A stretch of DNA of 64,000 bases, taken from the NCBI GenBank assembly GCA_947561585.1, contig CANNZV010002347.1, positions 1-64,000 of the forward strand. Reading direction: 5' to 3'. Each line of letters starts with the position of its first letter. The first letter of the stretch is position 1. A model generated the notes under the pieces. It saw only the letters and a program-made list of their open reading frames with translations. It had not been told where the DNA came from and searched no databases. Origin of the DNA: Caprella mutica (taxonomy: Eukaryota; Arthropoda; Malacostraca; Amphipoda; Caprellidae). Of this stretch, positions 34,511 through 47,052 are shown in pieces. The position numbers and the translations under genes are program-made.

Positions 34511-36430
34511 TAAAGGAAGAATTTGACGAAAAATGTATTGAAAGCTGAAGAAAAAGAACGCCAAATAAACAAAAAGCAAAACAAAAAGAGGCGTATCAAG
34601 AAGCAGCCTCGGGACAATGATGGGGATTGACAACAAGATTTTAAACACCTAGTGAGTCTATATAGTCTGATAGTCAGACTCCCTGCCCTCGAAGATCACT
34701 AGTCTAGGACATTGTATACGGAATAAAAACGAGATTAAATAAGATATATTTATTAGGTAGGATATAGGTATACAAATTTAATACAAATTTAACCTACAAC
34801 TAACGAAATTTAAGAGTACACTAATTTGATCTTCTGGAAGTATGAACCTTAAGATGACAGTGCCGATCATATAAGTAGCACATCATCTATATTGCATATT
34901 TAATTTTCCTTAAAGTAACGAATGCATTACCAGAGATGAAACTTTGGTGAGAATTATTATAGAGAAAAAATATATATGGATGAATGATACAAAAGAAAAT
35001 AAAGCAATCTTAACTAGTGATAAATAGAACTTAAATACGACGATAATATAGTTTAAATGCCTAAGTTGTTTTGGATACTGTATGTCAAACCTTCAGAATA
35101 GGAGGGAAAAGATCTACTTCAGAAACAGAAAAACTGCAATCAGATTTAGATAAATCAATTAACATCTAATTAACATTTGCTATGGAGCCAATTGCCATAA
35201 AACTGACGCCAGAAGGATAATATATACAAGGGACTGGAAGAAGCAGCCAGGAAGGGAAGTGGCTCCATGAACAAAGTCACCCACCACCAGTCGGTGACAA
35301 GTTTTGGATTGAGATAATTGAATGCAAAGGACATCTGATTCATTAGAGAAAATAAATGCAAATAAAGTAAATACAAAGTTAACTTTCAATGGCAAAGATT
35401 ACATAAACAAAATGGGGTGAAGAAATACAACTAAATGCACATAATTAACTTAGAGGTTTAATTTACCAATAATAGCAGTGACTTTAATTACAGTAGAGTT
35501 AAATAAGCTTCAGCAACACCAATCGTTAATTTCAACAAAATAGTATAGGTAGAAATATCTTATAGCTTAGGCAATGGTTATGATAAGCTACAAAGACAGT
35601 CAAGGTTACTACTAGATACTTAGTGAGGCGATAGTTAAGACAGCTATATTCAGCCATACAAATAAAAGTACGTAGCAATGTACAAATGCGACTAATAAGC
35701 TAATTAGTTAGGGATTAATATTGCTTAATGATTAAAAGAACTAGAGGAATGGCGAGGAAGGGAAGAGAGAGAAAGAAACTAAAGAGAGAGAGAGAGAAAG
35801 GTAACTCAGTCTGAGGAGATTAATTTAGTCTAAGAAATGCACAGACACAATATGCTATTCATCATCTCTTGAATCTCATGTAGCTAATTACACTATATAG
35901 TGTGTAAATATTTCACGAATTATACCGGGCCACATATATTACTTTACAATTAATATTAAGAGTAACCACCAGTTAGCTACTTGAAGCTACCGATAGAAAC
36001 TTTTTATCTTAATCTGACAATTCTGTTAGAATGTTTCAAAACACAAAATTCACACTTCTTTCTCTTTGTGAAATCAATATTAAATAACGAGTTTCTTTCT
36101 TACGATACTTAGTCGGCACGAATTAGCTACATAGTGAAGAGACTAATTCTAGTGTCCTAACAATCCTTAGCACGATATCACACTTAATATTAAGAATACA
36201 TTCATTTACAGAGTAAGCACTTGGTATCACATTCTATTCTTTACTTCTCACATTAACACTTCTAAATAGTCTTGCTTGAAACACTAATATTTGATAAAAA
36301 AAAGAGCACAGTTCACTCATTGCGTCATCAGATGTGAACCAACCAAAGTGCACCGAGAGATAGAGCCTCTCTGATTGGTTAGCTTTTATGACGTCATTTT
36401 CTAGTATGAGGAGTAGGTGCGCTATCTAAC
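34511..36430. other. AT-rich stretch with one family-A repeat
   Basis: Contains the family-A SINE-like copy at 35190-35310 and a short GA-rich microsatellite (35776-35804). I see no gene. Confidence 0.5.
35190..35310 (+). repeat. Dispersed SINE-like repeat, family A
   Basis: Contains ACAAGGGACTGGAAGAAGCA, GTGGCTCCATGAACAAAGTC and CCACCAGTCGGTGACAAG, matching 45930-46060 closely and 17730-17810 more loosely. Minus-strand open frames over it are incidental. Confidence 0.6.
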
Positions 36431-37068
36431 TAAGTTAACTTAATAACCTTAGACTTTACTAAGTTAACTCAATAACCTTAGACTTTACTAAGTTAACCTA
36501 ATAACCTTAGACTTTACTAAGTTAACCTAATAACCTTAGACTTTACTAAGTTAACCTAATAACCTTAGACTTTACTAAGTTAACCTAATAACCTTAGACT
36601 TTACTAAGTTAACCTAATAACCTTAGACTTTACTAAGTTAACTCAATAACCTTAGACTTTACTAAGTTAACCTAATAACCTTAGACTTTACTAAGTTAAC
36701 TCAATAACCTTAGACTTTACTAAGTTAACTCAATAACCTTAGACTTTACTAAGTTAACTTAATAACCTTAGACTTTACTAAGTTAACTTAATAACCTTAG
36801 ACTTTACTAAGTTAACTTAATAACCTTAGACTTTACTAAGTTAACCTAATAACCTTAGACTTTACTAAGTTAACCTAATAACCTTAGACTTTACTAAGTT
36901 AACTTAATAACCTTAGACTTTACTAAGTTAACCTAATAACCTTAGACTTTACTAAGTTAACCTAATAACCTTAGACTTTACTAAGTTAACCTAATAACCT
37001 TAGACTTTACTAAGTTAACCTAATAACCTTAGACTTTACTAAGTTAACCTAATAACCTTAGACTTTAC
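36431..37068. repeat. 29-bp minisatellite, 22 units
   Basis: Homogeneous tandem array of a 29-bp unit (core TAAGTTAACCTAATAACC, then TTAGACTTTAC). Only one position alternates (AACCTAA, AACTTAA or AACTCAA). It is non-coding and appears recently homogenised. Confidence 0.97.
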
Positions 37069-39010
37069 ATCATTGACTTTAGTGTCAATAGAAGGCCACA
37101 AACTAACACTAGTGTGTAATTTTTTTTGCAATGACACAAACGGTGTAAAGTCACAGTGACAAACTAATTAACTAACTATCTGTACTGGGGATACGTGAAC
37201 TGTTAAATTCACGAGTATACTCATAAACTGAAAGAGTAAATCAAGGTGAGTACATCGAATATACTCAAAGTAAGAATCACCACAAGAAATGACCTTAGTT
37301 CAAAGTTTGGTGTAGATTGATTCACTCTACAGAAAATGTAATTAAATAGGCATTTAATTTCGTATTCGAAAGGAGACACAATTAGAAATATATTCTACAG
37401 CCATTTACTTGTCGCTTATAATTTTCTACTGGTACATTTGAGAGGAACTATTAAATAATACTTTGAAGATTTATAGTTTAACTTTTAAACTTATTAATGA
37501 TATGCTGCAGTCAATTGAGTATTTGATGATAAAATCTAATTCTCTAGAACCTATTTTTAAGATCTAATTTTAGTTCAATGAATGACTAGTAGCTAGATCA
37601 AATAAACATTTTTGTAGCTAATACTTAAAAACACTAGCAATAATTTAATATAAATTCTTTAAAAAGAATAGACACATACTGAAAGAAAAAATATTTAGAA
37701 CAAATTCGTTAAGTTGAATTTTTTTTAATTAAATAAAAATTAATAGCTAGCTAATTTAAACATTAGTTCACAAATAGATTTTAGAACTATAAAAGAGGCA
37801 AAAAAGTGAACTCTTTTATTAACCTAATATTAGTGATTTAAGTACTTCTGAACACAGAACCTTTTTAATAATGGTAAATCTCAATGACTTACCGAGTAGT
37901 TACAAGAAAAAAAAATTATAGCTAAAACTCAATTATTGAAAATTGGCACACCAACTAGCTACCTAACGAAAAACAAACCTACAGATGAAAAACACAATAT
38001 ATGATGATGAAAATCTCAACTAAAGATAAAAAAACTAGTAAAGATAAATTTATTTTCAAATAACAAGACCTGTCATGAAAGGGTGTCATGTATCTACTTT
38101 CAAATAGAACAGACAGACAAGATTCAATGAGAAAATATATTGAAGCATTTCAAACTGGCAAACAAAGGAGAAATGCAGTAACTAATAGCACCGAAAAGAT
38201 TAGCTACAGTTTGTACTAAGAAGCTTAATGAAGAAAATAAAGGAAATGTTTAGAGTTAAAGAATCCATCCTCAGGACTCTAATGTAACTTAAATAAACAA
38301 CGCAATCATGAGTGCAGAAATTGACCATCAAGCAGTGAAAAGAGTAATAATAGTTGATGTACAGTAAAGTGTTCATCAATAACAGAAATAATTTGTGTTA
38401 GCTACAACCTAGGTAGCAATATAAAACTCTTTCCGAATAGAACTTACTGTCTAAGCTAGATACTAATTTATCATGTTTAATTTATCAGAATAAATGAAAA
38501 CAAGGAGCTCTATATAGTATAGAATGAAAGAAATCAAATAATAGATTCATTTTCTGCAAAAATAAAAATATTTGAGAGGATATATCTGAATTTGTTTCAC
38601 AATCAGCAAATGAATAAATAAAAAACATTTTCATACTTATTCATTGAAGAAAGTTAAAATCTAAAGTAAAAGAAAGTGATTAAAATTTATTGTGAATGAG
38701 CTATCAAATATTAAATACTTATTTTGTAACAAAGAGCTTCAGTTAATCAACTACAGTCAAAAGAATTAATACAAAAATTAAACTAAAAATTCAATTAATT
38801 AGAGTTGCTATTGCTAATATAGAAAAGCAAAAACTTCATCAAACACAGCTGGCTGGCTAATTCAAATAAGTAATACATCATTTCAATCTCCATTAGCTAA
38901 AATGAAATTCATATCTAAAATACCAAAACCTAAAATTTAACATTGATTAAATTGAGACAAAATTGAGTATGAAGTAAGTCAACTCTAAAACATATAAATT
39001 ACAAACAAAA
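37069..39010. other. AT-rich DNA downstream of the gene
   Basis: No supported feature. It may include alternative 3' UTR of the minus-strand gene, but nothing shows this directly. Confidence 0.5.
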
Positions 39011-39011
39011 T

Positions 39012-39017
39012 TTTATT
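39012..39017 (-). terminator. Poly(A) signal AATAAA of the minus-strand gene
   Basis: AATAAA on the minus strand about 30 nt beyond the stop codon at 39048-39050. It is well placed for a short 3' UTR, although such hexamers are common in AT-rich DNA. Confidence 0.5.
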
Positions 39018-39047
39018 AAAACAACTAACAAGAAATGGCTAGCAAGT

Positions 39048-39454
39048 CTACATGACAACACAGAGAGTGGAAGTCGCTTCAGTTTTTAGTTCAATGATAG
39101 TTTCTCGTCTAACAACTATAGCGTTGTTATCAACTCGCATGAAATTATCCATAGTGGAATTCTTGCCTGAAATCTGAGAGACGACACTCTCATCCAGACT
39201 AGGTTTGCGGAAACTGGGAATGGCGCTGCCCTTCTTCTTGAGACTTGTTCTTTCAGGGGACTTGGTGAAGGACTTGTGAGAGGCAACAGGGGAATTAGCA
39301 GCTACTGGGGTAATTTTATTGGGGGGTTTGATGAAAGAAGTGGGGGTGGAGTGGGCAGAGGGAGAGGATAGAGTGGGTATGCGACTCAGTGACTCGCCTT
39401 TTCCTCTTTTAATGGGGATGCGACTTGACACAGTGGGGGTGTTCTTGGTGGACT
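39048..39454 (-). CDS. Last exon: SxIP- and CaaX-containing C-terminus
   Basis: Terminal exon of the three-exon minus-strand gene. The acceptor TTCTTTTCCAG lies just above 39454 and the split codon (G|AG) keeps frame with the previous exon. It encodes residues 729-863. There are three SxIP motifs: SRIP (739-742, followed by IKRGKG), SRIP (752-755) and SAIP (805-808, followed by SFRKP). All sit in basic Ser/Pro-rich context, as in proteins that bind microtubule-end EB proteins. The last four residues are CVVM, a CaaX box of the farnesylation type. Together they suggest a lipid-anchored microtubule plus-end partner. That function is inference. Confidence 0.85.
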
Positions 39455-40059
39455 CTGGAAAAGAATTAATTATTAGTCTAGTGAAAGCTAAGTATTTCCA
39501 TCAAAAACTGTAATCAATAGCTGCCTGCCTATTGTTTAAGGAAAGGAAATTAATCAAAGAGAGTTATTTCAAAAGTAAATAGTTATCTAGAAAACAAGTA
39601 TACAACTTCTTAATGGCAAAAAGAAATTACAATTCATATAAACTAAATTATTGTCGAATACCTTTTCATAATCTGACACTATACCAATTACCAATTCATA
39701 CGTAGCTACAAAATTAGCAGTAGCTAATTAAAAGTTAATTGGCTAAGTGTAGAAGTAGCTAAACTGATTTAATGTAAAAGTAGAATGATTCGAGTATCAT
39801 GATAATATCATTGGTTAATGCAGCAGATGCTATGTGGTGAGAGAATAGTAACTCATCATAGAGCAAGTAGAATAGCATGTTAATGTAATTCGTAGAGGAA
39901 TTAGTAACTAGTCATGTTAGTCTACCAAGTAAATGGATCTGATATATAAACATAGTAATATTGAACTAATCTCATTAAAACCAAACTAGATAACTTACTT
40001 AGCTAATTAGAATTTTATTATAAATAAGCACCAATACATTTTAAATAATAATATCTTAC

Positions 40060-42106
40060 CAGTGTGCTCCAATTTGCCATTATCATGGCTGCTATCCAGC
40101 AAAGGACTGTGAGAAACAGATATTGTCACATTCTTCTCCACAGAGCCATCTAGAACTAACTGCAGAGTATCAGGAGCTTTGCCATTAGTCACTTCCTCTT
40201 CTTTCTTGTCAGCTCTCGTCTCACCATTGCTAGACAGAGTGAACGTGTTCCTTCTTTTCAATTTGCATACGGGTTGACTGTCTCCATTCTGTTCCTCAGT
40301 AAGTTGCCCATTAGTTTGGTCAGTCAGGACTTTAGGCACATCTTCCACACTACAAACAGTTTGAATGTCATGAACTATCTGGATTTCTTTCTCTAATTTA
40401 ACCTCAATTGTAGAGGTACTATTTTCATTACTAGTTATATTTCTATTTGTCAGATTATTCTCATTCCTATTTTCTTCTCCCAAATTTATTTGAAGATTTT
40501 CATTTGATAAAGAAGTAGATGAAGGATTGTTGACAACTTCATTGTCTGTGGACATCTTTTCTTTCTCTCTGGTTACTTTTGGATTCTTTTTAGAGCCCCC
40601 TATCAGCTTTTTACCAATAACAGGACTTTTAGCTGAAGGACTCTTACTGCTATAAGGTCTGTAGCCAGGAGAGGTCTCTCTCTCATTTGGTAAGGACACT
40701 TGCCTCTCGTATGAAATTTCTACTGACCCATTAGGATCTGATTTAGTTTTAGAAGACATGGATTCATCTGTTTCAGGTATTAGTGTTTGAGATTTCGTTC
40801 TTAGATTCACACAAATGGGCTCATCTTGAAAAGTGAGTGTGTAAGCTATGTTAGATTTTTTAACAGCAGTACTTTCAGCATCAGAGTTGTTCTGGCTATT
40901 TTCACTTGAACGCCTTTTTGCCATCCTAGTAATGATTGGTCTATCCATCAAGGAGTGAGGATAAGACTCAGTAGTAGAAGACTTTGAATAATGTTGCCGA
41001 AGGATAGGAGAAGGAGGAGGTGACATTGAAGAAGCAGATGAAAACTGAAGAGGTCGAATGGGTCTACTGTCTGGAGACAGCACTGGAGCTGCTTGAGATA
41101 GGGTTGGTAGATCGTTCAGGTGAATAGCTTCACGCTTACTTGTGTCTATATCCCCACTCTGATGCCGTGATCTGACCAAAACCTCTTCAGACTTGCAATC
41201 TGAGGCACTGCCAGACCCAAGACTCTGTTCAAACTGATCCTCATAGCTTTGATTATGCTCTTTTGGGCTGATGGAAATTTCAGGGTGAGGTATGTTCTTG
41301 GTACTACCATTTACAAAATCAGAGCCAGCCAAACTAGCTCGCGATGTCACTGATGGATTGGTCATTGAGGATCGAACTGAAAGGTTAACACCAGCAACAT
41401 TCTTCTGAGAATAACCTTTCAAGTGAATTTGACTTCTATGGAACTCTTCTTGTCTCTCACTCATATCTTGAGGTAAGTGAGTAGCTAAATTGATATCACT
41501 TGAAGCCTTGTCACTCATTGGAACAGGACTGAATTCATTAGGCTCTTTAGAGGATTCACTAGCTATCTCAGGCTTTCTGCGCTTGAACCACCAACTTTTC
41601 TTTTTCTTGACGGTCATTAAACTTTCAGTAGAGCGATTAACTTCAACTTGCTTCAATTTTTCAATATTCCTGTTAGATCCCTTTACATCAAACCCCTCTT
41701 TCTTACTATCTATCTTAGTTTTAATCTCAGAACATCTGGCATTATTAAGTGAAGCAGTGTCCCAGCTATCTCTGCTTTTACTATCGCCATCTTTTATTCG
41801 ACTTGAAGATGCCTTGTTTTTATCTTTTCCTTCAATCTCATCACTTTCATCTAAATTGCTGAGTCTCTTTTCAGTTGGCAAACCACGGAGACTCCCAAAC
41901 TGCAATCTCCGACTGGCCTCCGCTTCAAATTCTGGAGGCACCCCACGTAGACTCCCACCAGATTGTATTCCATATGGAGCAAGATCTCCATTGGAGCTGA
42001 TGGAGCGCCGCATGATGATTGGAGTGTTGCCATAATTACTCACGGAAGAAGAACGTCTAGATCCAAAAGATAAGAAAGTCTTTTGTCTTGACTGCTCTTT
42101 AAATTT
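40060..42106 (-). CDS. Large middle exon of a Ser-rich disordered protein
   Basis: A 2,047-nt exon open throughout, encoding residues 47-728. The acceptor CTATTTTTCTCTTCAG precedes it and the donor GTAAGA follows at 40059. Splicing from the upstream exon is in phase (CAC AGA | AAA TTT). The sequence is rich in Ser, Asn, Glu and Lys, with no globular domain I recognise. Notable parts: GSLRG.P repeated near residues 97 and 117, a KKKKSWWFKRRK basic-aromatic cluster at about 213-224, and Pro/Ser stretches. The length of clean frame in AT-rich DNA, intact splice sites and in-phase joins make this a real gene. I cannot name it. It is probably cytoskeletal or membrane-associated, judging by the last exon. 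Confidence 0.85.
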
Positions 42107-42228
42107 CTGAAGAGAAAAATAGTATAAAATACAACAATATATATGAAAGCATTGAAATAATTTGTAATTATAAAATTAATTTATAAATTAATATATTTAT
42201 ATCACTCAATAGGTAAGAATCTACTTAC

Positions 42229-42391
42229 TCTGTGGATGTCATAAGCAATGTTCCTGTAACGAAATTTCACAGCAATTTTTGTTTTTGGATACTCATATTG
42301 TTGGGACTCTTTGATCAACTGTTCCTTGATGTAATCAATGTCAATAGAAGCAGGATCACTTTCCATTTTAATGTGGCTTCTAATTTCTGTT
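42229..42391 (-). CDS. Upstream (possibly first coding) exon
   Basis: An exon with donor GTAAGT (42228-42223) and an acceptor-like TTTTTTTGCCTGATTAACAG above 42391. The frame is open through the acceptor, so the protein could extend upstream. However, the ATG at 42364-42366 has a good context (AAAATGG) and gives an 863-residue product. Residues 1-46 contain IKEQLIKESQQYEYPKTK and IAVKFRYRNIAYDIHR, the most structured-looking part of the protein. No earlier exon was convincingly found. The frame at 44660-44740 on the minus strand, after an AG, is a weak candidate. Confidence 0.75.
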
Positions 42392-45105
42392 CTGTTAATC
42401 AGGCAAAAAAAATGCATCAGGATTAGTTTAGCAAAAACCAGACACTTAACAGTTGCAAGTAACAACATAACTAACTACTAACAAATTGATCAAAAATAAT
42501 AAGGATTAGATTCATTAATAATTCTGCATTAAATTCAAACCCATTTTGTAAAGCTGGCCAGGCAGAAATCTGACTAGCATAGGAATATTAGTCAACTCAA
42601 ACCAGTTTGCTCTCTGCAGAAACTGATAAAAGTGTTACAAGAGTAGAGATTTTTAATTCATTTTGTTCTCCAAATAATTGATTTGAAAATAGGAATTGCT
42701 CCATAAATTAAAAGAATGTTCTGAATCCCACTGTCCTCAATTAGCTCAAGATTTCCCAGAGATCTCAAATTGGGCTCAGAGATTTTAGGAAAAATGTTTA
42801 ATTTTCACCAGAAGGGGATATTTTGCTACAAAATGAAAACAGAAGGCAAAATTTAAATTGGAGTTATTCTTGCAGAACACTTTAACCCACTCTGCATAAT
42901 GTGGCTCTTGACTATCGACTCATTCCGATATTTCAAATTGATATAGAATTAGTCTCAGGCTATCGCCTTGGTAGCAGATTCAATTATTTGGACTGAATTA
43001 CTCTCTAAAATGATAAAATCACCTCAGGTTTGGTGAGACTTTTGGAAAAATGTAACATATTCTGCAGAAGGCACTTTAGCAGTCTGATTAGTAGAGGTGC
43101 TTCACCATTCTATTATGATTTATTGATTTGATAAAGCCAGTTCATCATTCTGGCTCATTCAAGACACTGAGTCACACACTATTTAAGGAAATAATTTCCT
43201 AATCGACAACATGTTACATGATCACAGAAGTGAATTCACAATTCTGTTCCCAAAGGTTCATGTTTAAGAAAGTGGAGGTATTTCTGTGTGTTAAGTCCAC
43301 TTCTGTTTTTAGATATTTAGGCACTTTACGTAGATAAAGGGAGCCTTTTTGGGATATTGCTCAAGAATACAATTTCTTATAAAAACGCTCTGTATTAGAA
43401 TATGGTGCAATCATGATTCTACTACTTTATCTCTAACTTTTTGCCTTTTAGATTTTTTGATGAAATAGTTTTCAGATATGAAATCGTTAATAGCTATCGG
43501 TTGCTGCATCCTTTACTTTGTTGTACTATGCACTACATCATTGTTTAATTGCCTGGCAGAGGGGTTCGGGAGACAGCACTCCCCAAGATATAACAGTCTG
43601 TAGAATATATTTGGTGCACTGAACTCAGCCTTTTTCTATTTTGCCTTCCCAAAATTAAAGGTAATATAGATATAAATAGCTAAAAGTCCTCAGACATTGC
43701 AAGAAAATTTTTTTTAGAGATTTGTGCAGTCATCCAACATGGGGGAATTTACCATCAAATACAATTTGGTCAATACCAGTCTGCAGTTGGTGTATAAAAA
43801 CCCACCGATTTTTTAAAAATGAAAAAATCCATACATATTTCCAATAATTTTACTGATCCATCAACATGAATTATGAACTTAGTTGTGTAATATTGCAAGA
43901 ATGAAGGGTTCTGTTCTGCAACTCACAACAAATGGTATTCTTGTATCTTCAAAAAAAGTCTTAAAATGGCTCCATATACCTTATACAGAGTCAAAATATT
44001 GAAAATCTGGGATGCATCTAGAACACAACACTTTACCAGACTGGAAGATTTAGATTGTAAGCCAATTTTGGGCCAAAATTTTGGCTGATTTTTAAGATTT
44101 CAAGTAAAAAACAACATGGGAATAATTGAATATTGGAATTGATTATGAAAAAGACGTATCAGAGTTAAATTTCAGAATGCAAGTCCTTTAGGATAAATTT
44201 GCCCAATAATTAGCACTTTTAAGCCACCACCATCAATTGGAATAATATTAACTAGTTTCCTGAGATTGCAAAATGCACAAATATGCTAGTACCAAAGGTC
44301 TGATTTTCCTCCCACTGCGATTCCATACATATGAACTGAGCCATGAGGTTATGTTATGCTCTTTTGCATCTCAATGCTTAATACAAATTAAAACAAAATG
44401 TTGACCATCTGTAGGTCCCTTTGCATTCAATTCATTATTTATTTAACAGATATGGGAAAACTAAACTGTGTACATCATTGGAAATAGGAATATTAGTTGT
44501 TTCTCACTAATGTTTCAATTTTCATGTTAGATTTTACAGAAAAACTTATAAACAGTATCAGAAATACTCATATTTATTCAAACATTGTTGAATTCAGTTG
44601 CAACAAATAAGTTATATTTAGTTTTCTATCCTGGACTTTCACAAAAGAATAACCAATTGCAACTGCTGAGTTGCTTGATGCCGAAGCAGGACCATCAGCC
44701 ACAGACGAGTTGCTAAAGGAGACCGTACCTGTTTTTTTAAAATATTTTTTATTAATGAAGCTATGGTTCTGAAACTTAGTACCCGTATATAAAATTGAAT
44801 TCTCCATCATTTTTGTTCCTGGCATTTTTTCGAGGCTTCTACAATTTTGAAGCTATGGCATTGGTTTTTTTTAATTATATTCTCAACGTAATTCTCTACA
44901 ACACTGATTCACGTGTTTTTTTTTCGAAATATTATTTTTTTTGTGGAAAAGAATGTGGAATTTAATATTCCAAAAATCAATTTGAAAATCAAGAGAATTT
45001 CTTGGAGAATCGAATGCAAAAAACTCCAATGCCATAGCTACAAAATTGTAAAAGCCTTAGGCTTTTGAATACCAAAATCTGTCATTTTTCAAAAAGGGAC
45101 AGAAA
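42392..45105. other. Upstream or intronic DNA of the minus-strand gene
   Basis: AT-rich, without clear exons. It contains dispersed pieces: a copy of the foldback core segment (about 43525-43580, TTGTTGTACTATGCACTACA...CCTGGCAGAGGGG) and a diverged family-C repeat (44030-44190). The minus-strand frame at 44574-44825 (Ser/Ala-rich) follows an acceptor-like AG but lacks a clear donor. Confidence 0.4.
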
Positions 45106-45111
45106 ATAGCG

Positions 45112-46786
45112 TGCGCGGAAAATTGCCACTGGGAAGATTGCCCCGGGAAAACTGCTACCCGGAAAATTGCCACTATAAAATATATTAACAATATATCAAC
45201 AAAATGATAAAATATTTTACTCTATGAAAGAATACCGAAATGAATACAAAAGTATTTGAATTTTATGTAAATGAAATTTTCACAGGAACAAACTAAAAAT
45301 AAATATTTTAGTCTATGAAAAAAATACTGAACTAAATGCAAAATTATTTAAATCTTATGTAAAGAAAACTTTCACTGTGCGTTCTTCTTTCATTGACAAG
45401 TTAAAAAAAATTCAACCATGGAACGATCAATGAGCCTGAGAGGCACATTCCAGATTGAAATATTTAAGCATAATTTAATAACTAATTGCTTTGAGTTACT
45501 GAAATTCTTTGATTTTTATTGTGTAAGACGTAACTATTTATTGTGAAACTGATTAAACATGTTTTGTTGTTAATCGTGAAATTAATGTAGCAAGATTATA
45601 TTTATTATTGAAACTAATGCAACATGTTTCTTTTCTATTAAGTTTTTTTTATAGTTTATAATCATACCCATTTTGCAACACAATCGCAACACCACAAACA
45701 AAAATATTAACTATTTTTGCTAAACGTAAATTTTACCATTATGTTTATTGATTAATTATAAAGAAAAACTTCCACCTTTACTTGTTTTAAATGTCAGTGT
45801 ACTAAGGACTGTAAATAGACAAGACAAAGAAAAAATTAAAGGTAGAGTTTGACAAGATATAGATGGGTTTCCTCTTTCCTGTTAGTAAGATTTCAATTAA
45901 GTAGCTTTGGCTTTAACGTCTGATTTGGAACAAAAGGCCATATCACAGACGCCAAAAGGAAATTAAGTACAAGGGACTGGAAAAAGCAGTCAGAAAGAAA
46001 AGTGGCTCCATGAACAAAGTCACCTACCACCGTCGGGGACAATGCTCATGAATGCAGAAAAGCTACTCTGTGAATGCAGTCACTTAATTACCAAAGAATG
46101 TGACAAAATGGGACACAAGCACCGGTGACTGCACTCTCAGATAAAAAAAGAGAAATGAAGAGGTGATAGTAAAGGAAGACTACGAGTCAAACTAACAGAG
46201 AAATCACAGGAATTACCAGTCATGATTGATATTCAGTTTCTAAGAAACAAATCTAATATAACTAGTGTTAGGCGTGAATGTTAAATTGGCTACATCAATA
46301 AGAAATAAATACACTGGGTGCAATTGTCACAATACAAAATGTATTGGATGTGTACATGTTAACCCCAGTACGGACATAGTATATTTTATATATTTCACAT
46401 TAATTATTTGAAAGATCCGTTTTCGTTATCTGTACATAGTTACAGGAGCACAACTTGTCAAAGAATAAAAATAACAATAAAAATTAATCGACGTTTATGT
46501 ACAATAATTTTGACATTTGTTAACTGATTTAAAAAAAACACATTAATAACTAGACAGATATTTCAGAAAATATGCATATTAAAGTTAATTCTTTCAAATA
46601 TTGCATATAATTATGATCATTGTAAGGAAGAATTCACTTTGATCGGAAGAATTCACTTAGATCGTATAACTTGTCAATTTGAGATGTACACATTGTAAAA
46701 TTCTTATAAAATAAATTCTGATCAACATTGCATTCAGTACCTATGATTTTTGTGAATTTCAAAAAAAAATTCAGTATGAATTTATA
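45112..46786. mobile_element. One-armed relative of the GGAAAATTGCC foldback
   Basis: Starts CGTGCGCGGAAAATTGCC (45112), with a short arm to 45175. It is then the reverse complement of the 15880-16515 core (for example GAACGATCAATGAGCCTGAG at about 45421 and AATTCAGTATGAATTTATAT at about 46769). The middle (about 45660-46660) is extra sequence that includes a family-A SINE-like copy. The far end is cut by the Tc1-like element at TA 46787-46788, and no second arm was found beyond it. Confidence 0.7.
45930..46180 (+). repeat. Dispersed SINE-like repeat, family A (longest copy)
   Basis: Contains ACAAGGGACTGGAAAAAGCA, GTGGCTCCATGAACAAAGTC, CACCGTCGGGGACAATG, GCAGAAAAGCTACTC and GGGACACAAGCACCGG. 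It shares its first half with 35190-35310 and its whole length with 17690-17900. Confidence 0.6.
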
Positions 46787-47052
46787 TACACTGCTGATCA
46801 ATAATATAAGACCGTTAGAAAATTGGATAGAATACTAACATTTTGTAGATAGGATTGTGAATTTTTAAATATAGGTTGCTTATAACAATCTACATAAATG
46901 TTCGAAATAAAAAAACAATTGCACCATCAACTTTTTCTTAAATCTGCATTTTTATGAAATAAGGCGTTTAACACTTGATCATAAACAAGACAATGGTGCA
47001 AAAAAGCTGAAATTAGGGTTATTTCATAGATTTTCACTCAGTTTAAAATTAA

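Noticed and set aside
41490..42035. 181-residue plus-strand frame
   Set aside because: Antisense shadow of the real minus-strand exon 40060-42106.
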